Part shown: positions 1-8,322 of the stretch, one piece after another
Layout: every line of letters starts with the position of its first letter
How positions within the stretch are numbered: the first letter of the stretch is position 1
DNA from: Solirubrobacter phytolaccae
GTDB lineage: Bacteria > Actinomycetota > Thermoleophilia > Solirubrobacterales > Solirubrobacteraceae
Assembly: GCF_027587195.1 (NCBI RefSeq)
Contig: NZ_JAPDDP010000066.1
Coordinates: forward strand, 1 to 44,562
Length of the DNA: 44,562 bases
Reading direction: 5' to 3'
Notes under the pieces: generated by a model
What the model saw: the letters and a program-made list of their open reading frames with translations, nothing else
Told to the model about the DNA's origin: nothing
Databases searched by the model: none
Made by a program: the position numbers and the translations under genes

Positions 1-183
1 ACGATCTTCGATGACCGTAACTTGACGGTAGGCCTGCACACCAACCCGACCGTGCCGCGCGGAACCCGAGAGGCGCTGAGCCCGGGCGCGCGGTCGGCAC
101 CCGCGCTCCCTTCCCCCCTCGATGGCCGTTGAACGACGCGCTCCAGCTCGAGCGCGCCACATGAGCTGAGCTCCACCCACCCC
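1..183. other. Left-edge region without a recognisable gene
   Basis: One frame is open from the window edge to a TGA at 130-132 (about 43 codons, proline-rich). It could be the tail of a gene outside the window, but I recognise nothing in it. A short inverted repeat, ACCGT (14-18) and ACGGT (25-29), lies in the first 30 bases and could belong to a promoter. No tRNA or terminator is evident. Confidence 0.3.
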
Positions 184-207
184 GTTATGGACCGATCGTT
201 CCATAAC
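184..207. promoter_or_regulatory. Palindromic TetR-type operator upstream of the SDR-tetR pair
   Basis: A 24-bp inverted repeat has arms GTTATGGA and TCCATAAC around a CGATCG centre; only one symmetric pair of positions (192/199) breaks the dyad. It ends 18 bp before the preferred SDR start at 226, where it would overlap promoter elements. Near-perfect dyads of this size are typical TetR-family sites. The only regulator in this transcription unit is the TetR gene at 1023, so autoregulation is the simplest inference. Confidence 0.7.
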
Positions 208-225
208 CCTGCTACCTTGCTTGCC

Positions 226-1011
226 ATGGCAACTACCTCTCCCCAGGACATCGCCCAGCTCACGACGCCGCGCGACCTCGAAGGCCGCCGGGCACTCGTC
301 ACCGGCGGCAGCCGCGGCATCGGCGCCGCGATCGTCGAGCGGCTCATCAATGCGGGCGCTGAAGTCGTCACCACCGCGCGGTCGGCGAGCGCCGACACGC
401 CGGCCGCCGCTCACTTCTTCACCGGCGACCTGAGCACGGACGCCGGTGCACGGCGGATCGCCGAGCAGGCCGTCGAGGCGCTCGGCGGGGTCGACATCCT
501 CGTCAACAACGCCGCCGCGGCGCGGGCGCACTTCGGTGGGGCCGCCTCCATCCCGGACGAGGAGTGGCAGGACGCGCTCGACCTGAACTACCTGTCCGCG
601 GTCCGGGTCACCAACGCGCTGCTGCCGCAGATGATCGCCCGTGGGAGCGGCGCGATCGTGAACCTCTCGTCCGCCGCGGCGCTCGCCATGCCGGCGCCGC
701 TGTTGCACTACGGAGCGGCGAAGGCCGCGCTGATCGCCTACGGCGCCGGGCTGGCGAAGGAGCTCGCGCCGGCCGGCATCCGCGTGAATACGGTCACGCC
801 CGGCAACGTGATCACGCCCGGCGCGGACGAGATTCGCCAGGCCATCGCGGACCAGTTCGCGGTGCCGCTGGACGCCGTGGCGGGCGGCAACCCGCTCGGC
901 CGTCCGGGCGTCCCGTCCGAGCTCGCCGAGCTTGTCGGCTTCCTCGTGTCCGACCGCGCCTCGTTCATCACCGGCGCGAACCTCGTCGCCGACGGCGGCG
1001 AGACCGCATAG
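226..1011 (+). CDS. SDR family NAD(P)-dependent oxidoreductase
   Basis: Classical short-chain dehydrogenase/reductase of 261 residues. The cofactor motif TGGSRGIG is at residues 26-33, NNAA follows strand 4, and the catalytic Tyr162-x3-Lys166 (YGAAK) follows Ser149. The C-terminal VTPGNV and ADGG segments are typical. An in-frame ATG at 187 would add 13 residues, but it lies inside the palindromic operator, so ATG 226 is the better start. It is followed after 11 bp by a TetR gene on the same strand, suggesting an operon in which a regulator controls a reductase of an unknown, probably xenobiotic or carbonyl, substrate. The substrate cannot be read from sequence. Confidence 0.93.
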   Translation: MATTSPQDIAQLTTPRDLEGRRALVTGGSRGIGAAIVERLINAGAEVVTTARSASADTPAAAHFFTGDLSTDAGARRIAEQAVEALGGVDILVNNAAAARAHFGGAASIPDEEWQDALDLNYLSAVRVTNALLPQMIARGSGAIVNLSSAAALAMPAPLLHYGAAKAALIAYGAGLAKELAPAGIRVNTVTPGNVITPGADEIRQAIADQFAVPLDAVAGGNPLGRPGVPSELAELVGFLVSDRASFITGANLVADGGETA

Positions 1012-1022
1012 CCTGATCCAGC

Positions 1023-1601
1023 GTGGCCCGACCGCGCGAATTCGACGAGGACTCCGTTGTCGCCGCCGCCCGCGACCGTTTCTGGGACGCGGGCTACGCG
1101 GCGACGTCGCTGAGCGACCTGACCTCCGCCACCGGCCTCGGCCGGGCGAGCCTGTACGGCGCGTTCGGCGACAAGCACGCGCTGTACCTGCGCATCTTCG
1201 ACGACTACATCGCCGGGGCGGTGCGCAGCGTGCACGACGACCTCGCCGGCGACGACCAGGGCGCGCTGGAGCGCATCCGCACCCACCTGCTCGAGAACGC
1301 GCGGGCCTCGGCCGGCAACCCGCGCGGCTGCCTGCTCGCCCGCGGCACCGCCGAGCTGGCCGGGCGCGACGACGACGTCGCCGCCCGCTCCACCCAGGCC
1401 CACGAGGACCTCGCGCTCGAGTACGCGAACGCGGTCCGTGCGGCGCAACGAGCGGGCGACGTCGACCCCACCGCCGACGCCGCCACGCTCGGCCGCCTCC
1501 TGCTCATGATCCACCGCGGCACCGAGGCGCTGGGCCGCGGTGGGATGAGCGAAGCTCCGCTACGAGCCACGGTCGAAGCCGCGCTCACCGCGCTGCCTTA
1601 G
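1023..1601 (+). CDS. TetR/AcrR family transcriptional regulator
   Basis: A 192-residue protein from a GTG start. The N-terminal helix-turn-helix region (about residues 8-55) has the usual TetR layout: AARDRFWDAGYAATSLSDL, a recognition helix around GLGRASLYGAFGDK, then a tyrosine and helix 4. The C-terminal ligand domain is alpha-helical and diverse. It lies 11 bp downstream of the SDR gene and is probably its repressor through the palindrome at 184-207. Its TAG stop overlaps the TAA of the convergent peptidase gene by 4 bases, so there is no room for a separate terminator. Confidence 0.92.
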   Translation: MARPREFDEDSVVAAARDRFWDAGYAATSLSDLTSATGLGRASLYGAFGDKHALYLRIFDDYIAGAVRSVHDDLAGDDQGALERIRTHLLENARASAGNPRGCLLARGTAELAGRDDDVAARSTQAHEDLALEYANAVRAAQRAGDVDPTADAATLGRLLLMIHRGTEALGRGGMSEAPLRATVEAALTALP

Positions 1602-3418
1602 GCGCAGACCCGGTACTCGCGGCTCTGGACCACGGTGCGGCCGTCGCTCGTCCGCGCCTTCACCCGCAGCACGACCGGGTCGCGCCCCGCGGCCCGCGCG
1701 TCGACGACCACGAGGCGGTCCGCGAGCACGTACGCGCTCCCCGCGCTGACGGTCGCCTGCACGCCACGCCCGCGCACCGGTTCGAGGAACCAGCGCGCGC
1801 CGCTGCACGTGTCCGGCCGCCGCGTGAGCACGCCGCCGCCGCGCTGCTCGACGAACGCGTAGCCCTCGGCGATGAACGCCGGGGTGTCCGCGGTGACGGT
1901 GATCGCCGTCCGGCCCTCGTCGGTGACGCCGGCCGGGATCGAGTACCGGTAGCGGCCGCCGCCGAGCTCGGTCGCCGTGCCCTCGTGGCGTGCCCAGTGA
2001 TCGTTCTGGTTGACGAGCACGCGCACGGGCGCGCCGACCACCGGCGCGCCGGCCGGGTCACGCAACTCGACCTCGACCGGGATCTCCGCGCCGGCCTCGA
2101 CCCGCTCGGGCGTCCGCACGCTCACGCTGGGCACCTCGCGCACCGTCAACTCGGCCGGCGTGGCCGTCTGCAGCGCGAGCAGCGCGTCGCGCAGGTAGGC
2201 GCTCACCCGGCGCAGCGACTCGGGATCGACGCGCTCCGGCACGTCCTGGGGCGTGTGGTAGAAGGGCGTCGAGGTGAAGGTCGAGAAGCCCTGGACGCCC
2301 GCGCTGTAGAACGGCTGGATGTCCGTCGGGAGGATGCCGCCGCTGATCGCGCGCACCACGGTCGCCGGCAGGTCCTGCGCGACGTAGCCGTTCGCGGCCG
2401 CCGCCTGCTTGACGAGCGCCGTCATCTTCGGGCCGCTCGTGCCGAAGCGGATCGCGGGCGCGCCGGCCTCCGCCGCGGTCATCTCCAGGTTCACGTTGAC
2501 GACGATGTCGCCGAGGCGGTCGGCGTGGCGGGCCACCCAGTCGTAGGAGCCGGTCAGCCCGAGCTCCTCCGCGTCCCAGCCCGCCAGCACGACGGTGTAG
2601 GCGAGCGGCACGTCCCGAACCGCGTCCGCGACAGACAGGAGCGAGCCGACCGCCGTGCAGTTGTCGATCGCGCCCGCGTGCCAGGAGTCGTAGTGCGCGC
2701 CGACGACGATCACCTTGTCCGGGTGCGTCGTCCCGCGTCGGACGCCGAGCACGTTGCGCGCGACGGCGTCCTCGCGGCTCGCGCGCACCTCGAGCGTGAC
2801 CTCCAGGCCGGGGCTGCCGGCCAGCGCCGCGCGCACCGCCGCGCCGTCCTGCGCGCCGACCGACACGGTCAGGATCGACGCGGGCGCGTACTGGGCGAAC
2901 CGCACCGCGCCCTCCTGCACGAGGTTGTCCGGCGAGCCCGACACGTACAGCATCGCCGCGCCGCCGCGGGCGATCACCTGCGCGAGCTGCGAGCTGCGGT
3001 GGAACGCCTCGTCGCGCGTGACCATCACGATCTTGCCCGTGACGTCCTTGCCCGCGTAGTCCGCCGGGCGCCCGACGCCGACGTCCACCACCCCCGCCCG
3101 CACACGACCCGTGCCCCCGTAGGCGAAGCTCTCGGCCGGGACGTCCTTGCCGGCCACCGTCAGCCGCGTCCGCTCCTCCCGGAAGAGCGGCACGTGAAAG
3201 TCCTCGCGCGCGGTCGTGAAGCCCGCCTCGCGGAACCCGCGCTCCAGCCGGCGCGCCTGCTCGCGCCCGGCCGCGCTCCCGGGTGGCTTGGCTCCGAGCT
3301 GCGCGCACGCGCGCATCTCCTCGTTGGCGATGTCCGTCGTGGCGGCCTGCGCCGGTCCCGCAGACAGCGCGAGCGCCGTGGCGCACACGGCCAGGCGCCC
3401 GATCCTTGAGAGGTGCAT
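1598..3418 (-). CDS. Secreted M28 family zinc peptidase (aminopeptidase-like)
   Basis: A 606-residue precursor. I chose the ATG at 3418 because it begins a clean signal peptide (MHLSRIGRLAV..., Ala-rich, cleavage after AQA near residue 25); the longer frame adds non-hydrophobic sequence. A PA-like insert precedes the peptidase core. Metal and catalytic residues are visible: HYDSWH at 242-247, Asp252 in AIDN, the Glu284-Glu285 pair in DAEELG, NLEM in place of the usual NLDM, and a final His in YHTPQDV. The last 130 residues look like an Ig-type accessory domain. The enzyme likely releases amino acids from exported peptides. It is divergent from the small GNAT gene. Confidence 0.92.
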   Translation of the reverse strand: MHLSRIGRLAVCATALALSAGPAQAATTDIANEEMRACAQLGAKPPGSAAGREQARRLERGFREAGFTTAREDFHVPLFREERTRLTVAGKDVPAESFAYGGTGRVRAGVVDVGVGRPADYAGKDVTGKIVMVTRDEAFHRSSQLAQVIARGGAAMLYVSGSPDNLVQEGAVRFAQYAPASILTVSVGAQDGAAVRAALAGSPGLEVTLEVRASREDAVARNVLGVRRGTTHPDKVIVVGAHYDSWHAGAIDNCTAVGSLLSVADAVRDVPLAYTVVLAGWDAEELGLTGSYDWVARHADRLGDIVVNVNLEMTAAEAGAPAIRFGTSGPKMTALVKQAAAANGYVAQDLPATVVRAISGGILPTDIQPFYSAGVQGFSTFTSTPFYHTPQDVPERVDPESLRRVSAYLRDALLALQTATPAELTVREVPSVSVRTPERVEAGAEIPVEVELRDPAGAPVVGAPVRVLVNQNDHWARHEGTATELGGGRYRYSIPAGVTDEGRTAITVTADTPAFIAEGYAFVEQRGGGVLTRRPDTCSGARWFLEPVRGRGVQATVSAGSAYVLADRLVVVDARAAGRDPVVLRVKARTSDGRTVVQSREYRVCA

Positions 3419-3445
3419 GCCCGGCCAGACGTACCGGCCGACATC

Positions 3446-3469
3446 GTCATTCCCGGCTGGGAGAATGAC
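3446..3469. promoter_or_regulatory. Inverted repeat in the M28/GNAT divergent promoter
   Basis: GTCATTC (3446-3452) and GAATGAC (3463-3469) form perfect 7-bp arms around a 10-bp spacer that contains the GGGAG ribosome-binding sequence (3459-3463). It could be a repressor site, or an RNA hairpin that hides the ribosome-binding site of the GNAT gene. No cognate regulator is adjacent. Confidence 0.4.
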
Positions 3470-3473
3470 GGGA

Positions 3474-3782
3474 ATGGCTGAGATCGAGGTCCGTGACGTC
3501 CCGGCGGCCGACCGGTTCGAGGTGCACGTGGACGGCAAGCTCGCGGGCTTCGCCGTCTACCGGCGCGCACCCGGGCTGATCGACTTCCTCCACACCGAGG
3601 TCGACCCGGAGTTCGGCGGGCAGGGCGTCGGCAGCGCGCTCGTCCGCGAGGCGCTGGCCGCGGCTGCCGACGAGGACCTGGCCGTCATCCCGCACTGCCC
3701 GTTCGTGCGCGCCTACCTGCAGCGCCACCCCGAGCTGGTCGCGCTGGTCCCGGAGGACCGGCGCGCGCAGTTCGGCCTCTAA
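3474..3782 (+). CDS. Small GNAT-type N-acetyltransferase (NATD1/YjdJ-like)
   Basis: A single minimal GNAT domain of 102 residues. The acetyl-CoA pyrophosphate loop is GGQGVGSALV, preceded by the beta-strand segment IDFLHTEVDPEF. The tail, with CPFVRAYLQRHPE, matches the compact NATD1/YjdJ family, whose members usually have about 90-110 residues. ATG 3474 has a GGGAG Shine-Dalgarno 10 bases upstream; ATG 3465 would leave only 1 base, so it is less likely. The acceptor substrate is unknown. Its stop overlaps the convergent FdhF-type gene by 4 bases. Confidence 0.88.
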   Translation: MAEIEVRDVPAADRFEVHVDGKLAGFAVYRRAPGLIDFLHTEVDPEFGGQGVGSALVREALAAAADEDLAVIPHCPFVRAYLQRHPELVALVPEDRRAQFGL

Positions 3783-6040
3783 GCCGAAGGCTCGATGCGG
3801 ATCACGACCGACTTCGACGTCGGCGTGCCGCTCTCCTCGGCCACGCTGTCGAGCGGCACGAGCGCGTTCGTCTCGGGGTAGTACGCCGCCGCGCACCCGC
3901 GCGGGGTGTCGTACTCCACGACGCGGTAGCGATCCGACCGCCGCTCGACGCCGCGGGAGTCCTCGCTGATGAGGTCGACGATGGCGCCCTCGACGACGCC
4001 GAACGCGCGGATGTCGTCGGGGTGCAGCAGCACGACGCGCCGGCCCGACTTGATGCCGCGGTAGCGGTCGTTGAGGCCGTAGATCGTCGTGTTGTACTGG
4101 TCGTGCGACCGGAGGGTCTGCAGGAGCAGCCGGCCTTCCGGGACCGCGACCGGCACGAAGTGGTTGACGGTCAGCTCGGCCCGGCCGGACGGCGTCGTGA
4201 AGCGCACCTCGTCGCGTGGCGGGCTCGGCAGTACGAACCCGTCCGACAGGCGCGCGTCGAAGTCGTCGAAGCCGGGGATCGCGGCCTCGATCGCGTTGCG
4301 GATCAGGCCGTAGTCGTTCGACCAGTCGCGCCACGGCACGGGCACACGGTCGCCCAGCACGCGCTCGGCGAGGTCGCAGACGATCGCGACCTCGCTGCGC
4401 AGGTGCTTCGACGCGGGCGCGAGCCGTCCGCGCGAGGCGTGGACCGCGCTCATCGAGTCCTCGACGCTGACGCGCTGCTCGTTCCCGTTGCGGAAGTCCT
4501 TCTCGGTGCGGCCGAGTGTCGGCAGCAGGAGCGCGTGATGACCCGTGGTCACGTGCGAGCGGTTCGGCTTGGTCGCCACGTGCACGGTGAGCCGGCACCG
4601 CTGCAGCGCCTCCGCGGTGGCGTTCGTGTCCGGCGCGGCCGACAGGAAGTTGCCGCCCATGGCGATGAAGACCTTGATCTCGCCGGTGAGCATCGCCTGG
4701 ATGCTCTCGACGACGTCGTGCCCGTGCTCGCGCGGTTGCGGGAACCCGAGCGCCGTCTCCATCCGGTCCAGGAACGCCTCCGTGGGCTTCTCCCAGATGC
4801 CCATCGTGCGGTCGCCCTGCACGTTCGAGTGCCCGCGGACGGGGCACAGCCCGGCGCCCGGCTTGCCGATCATCCCGCGCAGCAGGATCGTGTTGACGAT
4901 CTCCTGGATCGTGGCCACGGAGTTGCGATGCTGCGTGAGCCCCATCGCCCAGCAGACGATCGTGCGCTTGGAGTCCACGACGAGCTGCGTGAACGCCTCG
5001 ACGTCCTCGATCGACAGCCCCGTCGCCGCGGTCACGTCGGGCTCGTCGCCTCGGAGCAGGTGCGCACGCAGCTCGTTGAACCCACCGCAGTGGTTGGCGA
5101 TGAACGCGTGGTCGATCGCGTCGCGCTCGAGCAGCCGCCGGTTGACCGCTCCGAACAACGCCATGTCGCCGTTGATGCGGATCGGCAGGTGCAGGTCGGC
5201 GAGCTTGGTGCCGCGGCCGAGCATGCCCTTGACCGTCTGCGGGTTGTCGAAGCGTGAGAGCCCGGCTTCCCGCAGCGGGTTGATGCTGACGATCTTCGCC
5301 CCGGCCTGCTTGGCCGTCTCCAGCGAGCTCAGCATCCGCGGGTGGTTGGTGCCGGGGTTCTGCCCGACGATCACGAGCAGGTCCGCCTGCTCGATGTCCT
5401 CGAGCGTGACGCTGCCCTTGCCGATCCCGACCGTGCGGTTGAGCGCGCTGCCCGAGGACTCGTGGCACATGTTCGAGCAGTCGGGCAGGTTGTTCGTGCC
5501 GAACGCCCGCACGAACGCCTGGTACGCGAACGCGGCTTCGTTGCTGGTGCGGCCGGACGTGTAGAACGTCGCCTCGTCCGGGCTGTCCAGCGCGGCCAGC
5601 TCGTCAGCGATGAGACCGTAGGCGTCGTCCCAGGAGATCGGCGCGTAGTGGGTCGCGCCGGGCGCGAGGTACATCGGCTCGGTCAGCCGGCCGCGCTTGC
5701 CGATCCAGAAGTCCGAGTTGCGCGCGATGTCCTCGACCGACCACTGCGCGAAGAAGTCGCGGTCCGCACGGAAGCGCGTCGCCTCCTCGGCCACGGCCTT
5801 GGCGCCGTTCTCGCAGAACTCGGCGTGGTGGCGCTTGCCGGGGTCCGGCCACGCGCAGCCCATGCAGTCGAACCCGCGCTCCTGGTTGATGTGGACGAGG
5901 GTGCGCGCCGTGCGCACCGGCCCCATCTCGCGCACGCCGTGACGCAGCGCCGAGAGCACCGCCGGCACGCCCGCGGCGTGCTTGGAGGGCTCGCCGATCT
6001 CGATCTTCTCGTCACCGGGGTCCTCAGGCGGCTGCCGCAT
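3779..6040 (-). CDS. FdhF/YdeP family molybdopterin oxidoreductase
   Basis: A 753-residue protein of the DMSO-reductase superfamily, YdeP-like branch. The N-terminal segment FDCMGCAWPDP followed by AEFCENGAKA is a hallmark of this branch and replaces the classical four-Cys iron-sulfur motif. NMCHESSG sits where the Mo-ligating Cys or Sec occurs in formate dehydrogenases; VGQNPGTNHPRM and the C-terminal HDQYNTTIYGLNDRYRG are cofactor-binding segments. ATG 6040 has AAGAAG 6 bases upstream; ATG 6046 abuts that sequence and is less likely. The reaction is not established for the family; E. coli YdeP is linked to acid resistance. No fdhD or other maturation gene is nearby. Divergent from the metal ATPase. 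Confidence 0.92.
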   Translation of the reverse strand: MRQPPEDPGDEKIEIGEPSKHAAGVPAVLSALRHGVREMGPVRTARTLVHINQERGFDCMGCAWPDPGKRHHAEFCENGAKAVAEEATRFRADRDFFAQWSVEDIARNSDFWIGKRGRLTEPMYLAPGATHYAPISWDDAYGLIADELAALDSPDEATFYTSGRTSNEAAFAYQAFVRAFGTNNLPDCSNMCHESSGSALNRTVGIGKGSVTLEDIEQADLLVIVGQNPGTNHPRMLSSLETAKQAGAKIVSINPLREAGLSRFDNPQTVKGMLGRGTKLADLHLPIRINGDMALFGAVNRRLLERDAIDHAFIANHCGGFNELRAHLLRGDEPDVTAATGLSIEDVEAFTQLVVDSKRTIVCWAMGLTQHRNSVATIQEIVNTILLRGMIGKPGAGLCPVRGHSNVQGDRTMGIWEKPTEAFLDRMETALGFPQPREHGHDVVESIQAMLTGEIKVFIAMGGNFLSAAPDTNATAEALQRCRLTVHVATKPNRSHVTTGHHALLLPTLGRTEKDFRNGNEQRVSVEDSMSAVHASRGRLAPASKHLRSEVAIVCDLAERVLGDRVPVPWRDWSNDYGLIRNAIEAAIPGFDDFDARLSDGFVLPSPPRDEVRFTTPSGRAELTVNHFVPVAVPEGRLLLQTLRSHDQYNTTIYGLNDRYRGIKSGRRVVLLHPDDIRAFGVVEGAIVDLISEDSRGVERRSDRYRVVEYDTPRGCAAAYYPETNALVPLDSVAEESGTPTSKSVVIRIEPSA

Positions 6041-6102
6041 ACCCATCTTCTTACCAATGCCGGGGGTCGAGTACGCACGACGTAAGCTTTCGAGCGGACC
6101 GC

Positions 6103-8214
6103 ATGAACCCGATCGAGCTGCCGATGGCGCCGCCGCCCGCGCCGCCTGAGCCGACACCGCCCGCCGGCACTCGCCGCTTCCGGGTCGAGGGCATGGACTG
6201 CGGCGCGTGCGCGAAGACGGTCGAGGAGGCCGTGGCGGGGCTCGACGGCGTCGCGTCGGCGCAGGTGTCGTTCGGGAACGGCACGATGGCGGTCGCCGGC
6301 GACGCCACCGACGAGCTGATCGCGACCGCGGTCGCCCGCGCCGGCTACCGCGCGCACCCGGCGATCCGCAAGGCCGCCGAGCCCCAGGCTCCGTACTGGC
6401 GGCGCGACGCTCGCGCGCTCTCCACCACGGTGTCGATCGCGCTGCTGCTGGTCGCCGTGGTGGCCTCGCTGGCGTCCGCCCCGCGCGCGGTCGCCGAGCC
6501 GCTGTACCTGCTCTCGATGGCCGTCGGCGGCTGGCCGATCGGGCGCGCGGCCGTCGTCGCGCTGCGCCGCCAGCGCCTCGACATGAACGTGCTGATGGGG
6601 TTGGCGGCCGTGGGTGCGGTCGGGATCGGCGAGTACGCCGAGGGCGCGTGGGTGCTCGTGCTGTTCGCGGTCGGGACGAGCCTGGAGGCGATGGCGCTCG
6701 AGCGCAGCCGCCGGACCGTCGCCTCGCTGATGGACCTGGCGCCCGCTCGCGCCCGCGTGGACGGGCAGCTCGTGGATGTGGAGACCGTGACCGCCGGCAC
6801 GGTCATCACGATCCGGCCGGGCGAGCGCATCCCGCTCGACGCCGTGGTCGAGTCCGGCGCCTCCAGCGTCGACCAGGCGCCGATCACCGGCGAGTCCGTG
6901 CCCGTGGACAAGCAGCCCGGGGACGAGCTGTTCGCCGGCACGCTCAACACCACCGGCGTGCTGGTCGCGCGCACGACCCGCGCCGCGGAGGACTCGACGC
7001 TCTCGCGGGTCGCGGCGCTGGTCGAGGAGGCGCAGGGCAGCCGCGCGCCCGCCGAGCGCTTCATCGACCGCTTCGCCGCCATCTACACGCCGCTCGTCTT
7101 CGGGATCGCGCTCGCGCTCGCCACGGTGCCGTTGCTGTTCGGGGGTGACGCGGGCACGTGGCTCTACCGGGCGCTCGCGTTGCTGATCGTGGCCTGTCCG
7201 TGCTCGCTCGTGATCTCCGTGCCGGTCGCGGTCGTGTCCGCGGTCGGTGGCGCCGCGCGGCGGGGGATCCTGATCAAGGGCGGCCAGGCGCTCGAGGACC
7301 TCGGCCGTGTCCGGGCGGTCGCGCTGGACAAGACGGGCACGCTGACGCTCGGCCTGCCGGTGCTGCGGCAGGTGGTGGCGACGGACGAGGACCGTGCGCT
7401 CGCGCTGGTCGCTGCGGTCGAGGCGGACTCCGAGCATCCGCTCGCCGCGGCGCTCCGCCGTGCCGCGCGGGACCGCGGGCTCGCCGTCCCACGGGCGGAG
7501 CGGTTCGTCTCCCTGCCGGGTCGCGGCGCGACCGCCACCGTCGAGGGTCGGGAGCTGTGGGCCGGTGGTCCGCGGCTGATGCGCGAGCGGCTCGGGTCCG
7601 TCCCACCGGAGCTCCCCGGCCAGACGATGATCGCGCTCGGTGAGGGCGACCGGCTGATCGCGCGCTTCGGCCTCGCCGACCAGCCCCGCGCGGAGGCCGA
7701 CGGCCTGGCGCAGACGCTGCACGCCGCGGGCGTGAGGCGCGTCGTGATGCTCACCGGCGACACCGAGCCCGTCGCGCGCGCCGTCGCCGAGCGGGCCGGG
7801 ATCGACGAGGTCCGCGCGGGCCTGCTCCCCGCGGACAAGCTGAGCTACGTGCAGGCGCTCGAGCGCGAGGTCGGTGCGGTCGCGATGGTCGGCGACGGCG
7901 TCAACGACGCGCCCGCCCTCGCCGCGGCACGCGTCGGGATCGCGATGGGCGCGGCCGGCTCCGACGTCGCGCTCGCGAACGCCGACGTCGCGCTGATGTC
8001 CGACCGGCTCTCCGGCCTGCCCGAAGCAGTCCTCCTGGCCCGCCGCGCACTACGGATCATGCGCGCGAACGTCATCGCCTCGCTCGCGATCAAGGCCGTG
8101 TTCGTGCTGCTCGCGCCGTTCGGGCTGGTCACGCTGGTCGTCGCCATCGCCGCCGACATGGGCATGTCGCTGCTCGTCACCTTCAACGCGATGCGACTGC
8201 TGCGAGCCGCGTGA
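6103..8214 (+). CDS. Heavy-metal P1B-type ATPase (Zn/Cd/Pb exporter-like)
   Basis: A 703-residue membrane pump. An N-terminal HMA domain carries GMDCGAC (Cys33, Cys36). Further landmarks are TGES at 262-265, the transmembrane CPC at 365-367, the phosphorylated Asp409 in DKTGT, an SEHPLA nucleotide-binding motif and GDGVND at 597-602. The last membrane segment has DMGMSLLVTFNAMRL, resembling the P1B-2 (Zn/Cd/Pb) signature rather than copper pumps. It probably exports divalent soft metals from the cytoplasm. It is divergent from the FdhF-type gene with only 62 bp between starts. No ArsR or MerR regulator is adjacent. Confidence 0.95.
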   Translation: MNPIELPMAPPPAPPEPTPPAGTRRFRVEGMDCGACAKTVEEAVAGLDGVASAQVSFGNGTMAVAGDATDELIATAVARAGYRAHPAIRKAAEPQAPYWRRDARALSTTVSIALLLVAVVASLASAPRAVAEPLYLLSMAVGGWPIGRAAVVALRRQRLDMNVLMGLAAVGAVGIGEYAEGAWVLVLFAVGTSLEAMALERSRRTVASLMDLAPARARVDGQLVDVETVTAGTVITIRPGERIPLDAVVESGASSVDQAPITGESVPVDKQPGDELFAGTLNTTGVLVARTTRAAEDSTLSRVAALVEEAQGSRAPAERFIDRFAAIYTPLVFGIALALATVPLLFGGDAGTWLYRALALLIVACPCSLVISVPVAVVSAVGGAARRGILIKGGQALEDLGRVRAVALDKTGTLTLGLPVLRQVVATDEDRALALVAAVEADSEHPLAAALRRAARDRGLAVPRAERFVSLPGRGATATVEGRELWAGGPRLMRERLGSVPPELPGQTMIALGEGDRLIARFGLADQPRAEADGLAQTLHAAGVRRVVMLTGDTEPVARAVAERAGIDEVRAGLLPADKLSYVQALEREVGAVAMVGDGVNDAPALAAARVGIAMGAAGSDVALANADVALMSDRLSGLPEAVLLARRALRIMRANVIASLAIKAVFVLLAPFGLVTLVVAIAADMGMSLLVTFNAMRLLRAA

Positions 8215-8258
8215 GAGCTGCGCCGGAAGCGCGACCGGCGCGCTGTCTGGACGGGGTT

Positions 8259-8307
8259 CCCTGCCAGTACCCCCTGTCGCAGGGTCCCCCACCGTGCATG
8301 CGTACGC
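8259..8307. promoter_or_regulatory. Dyad elements upstream of the SDR-MFS-cupin-SDR operon
   Basis: CCCTGC (8259-8264) and GCAGGG (8279-8284) are 6-bp arms around 14 bases, followed by the 8-bp palindrome GCGTACGC (8300-8307) just before the first gene. This is the only substantial non-coding space before the four-gene run, so the promoter and operator should be here. I cannot assign a regulator. Confidence 0.35.
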
Positions 8308-8322
8308 GCTTGTATGGGTGAC

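Noticed and set aside
932-3409. Long open frame on the plus strand (825 codons)
   Set aside because: It lies antisense to the M28 peptidase gene, is extremely rich in Arg, Ala and Pro and has no recognisable domain. Such frames arise from low stop-codon frequency in GC-rich DNA.
5683-7722. Open frame on the minus strand across the metal ATPase
   Set aside because: It opposes an ATPase with every catalytic motif intact; the translation has no fold-like pattern.
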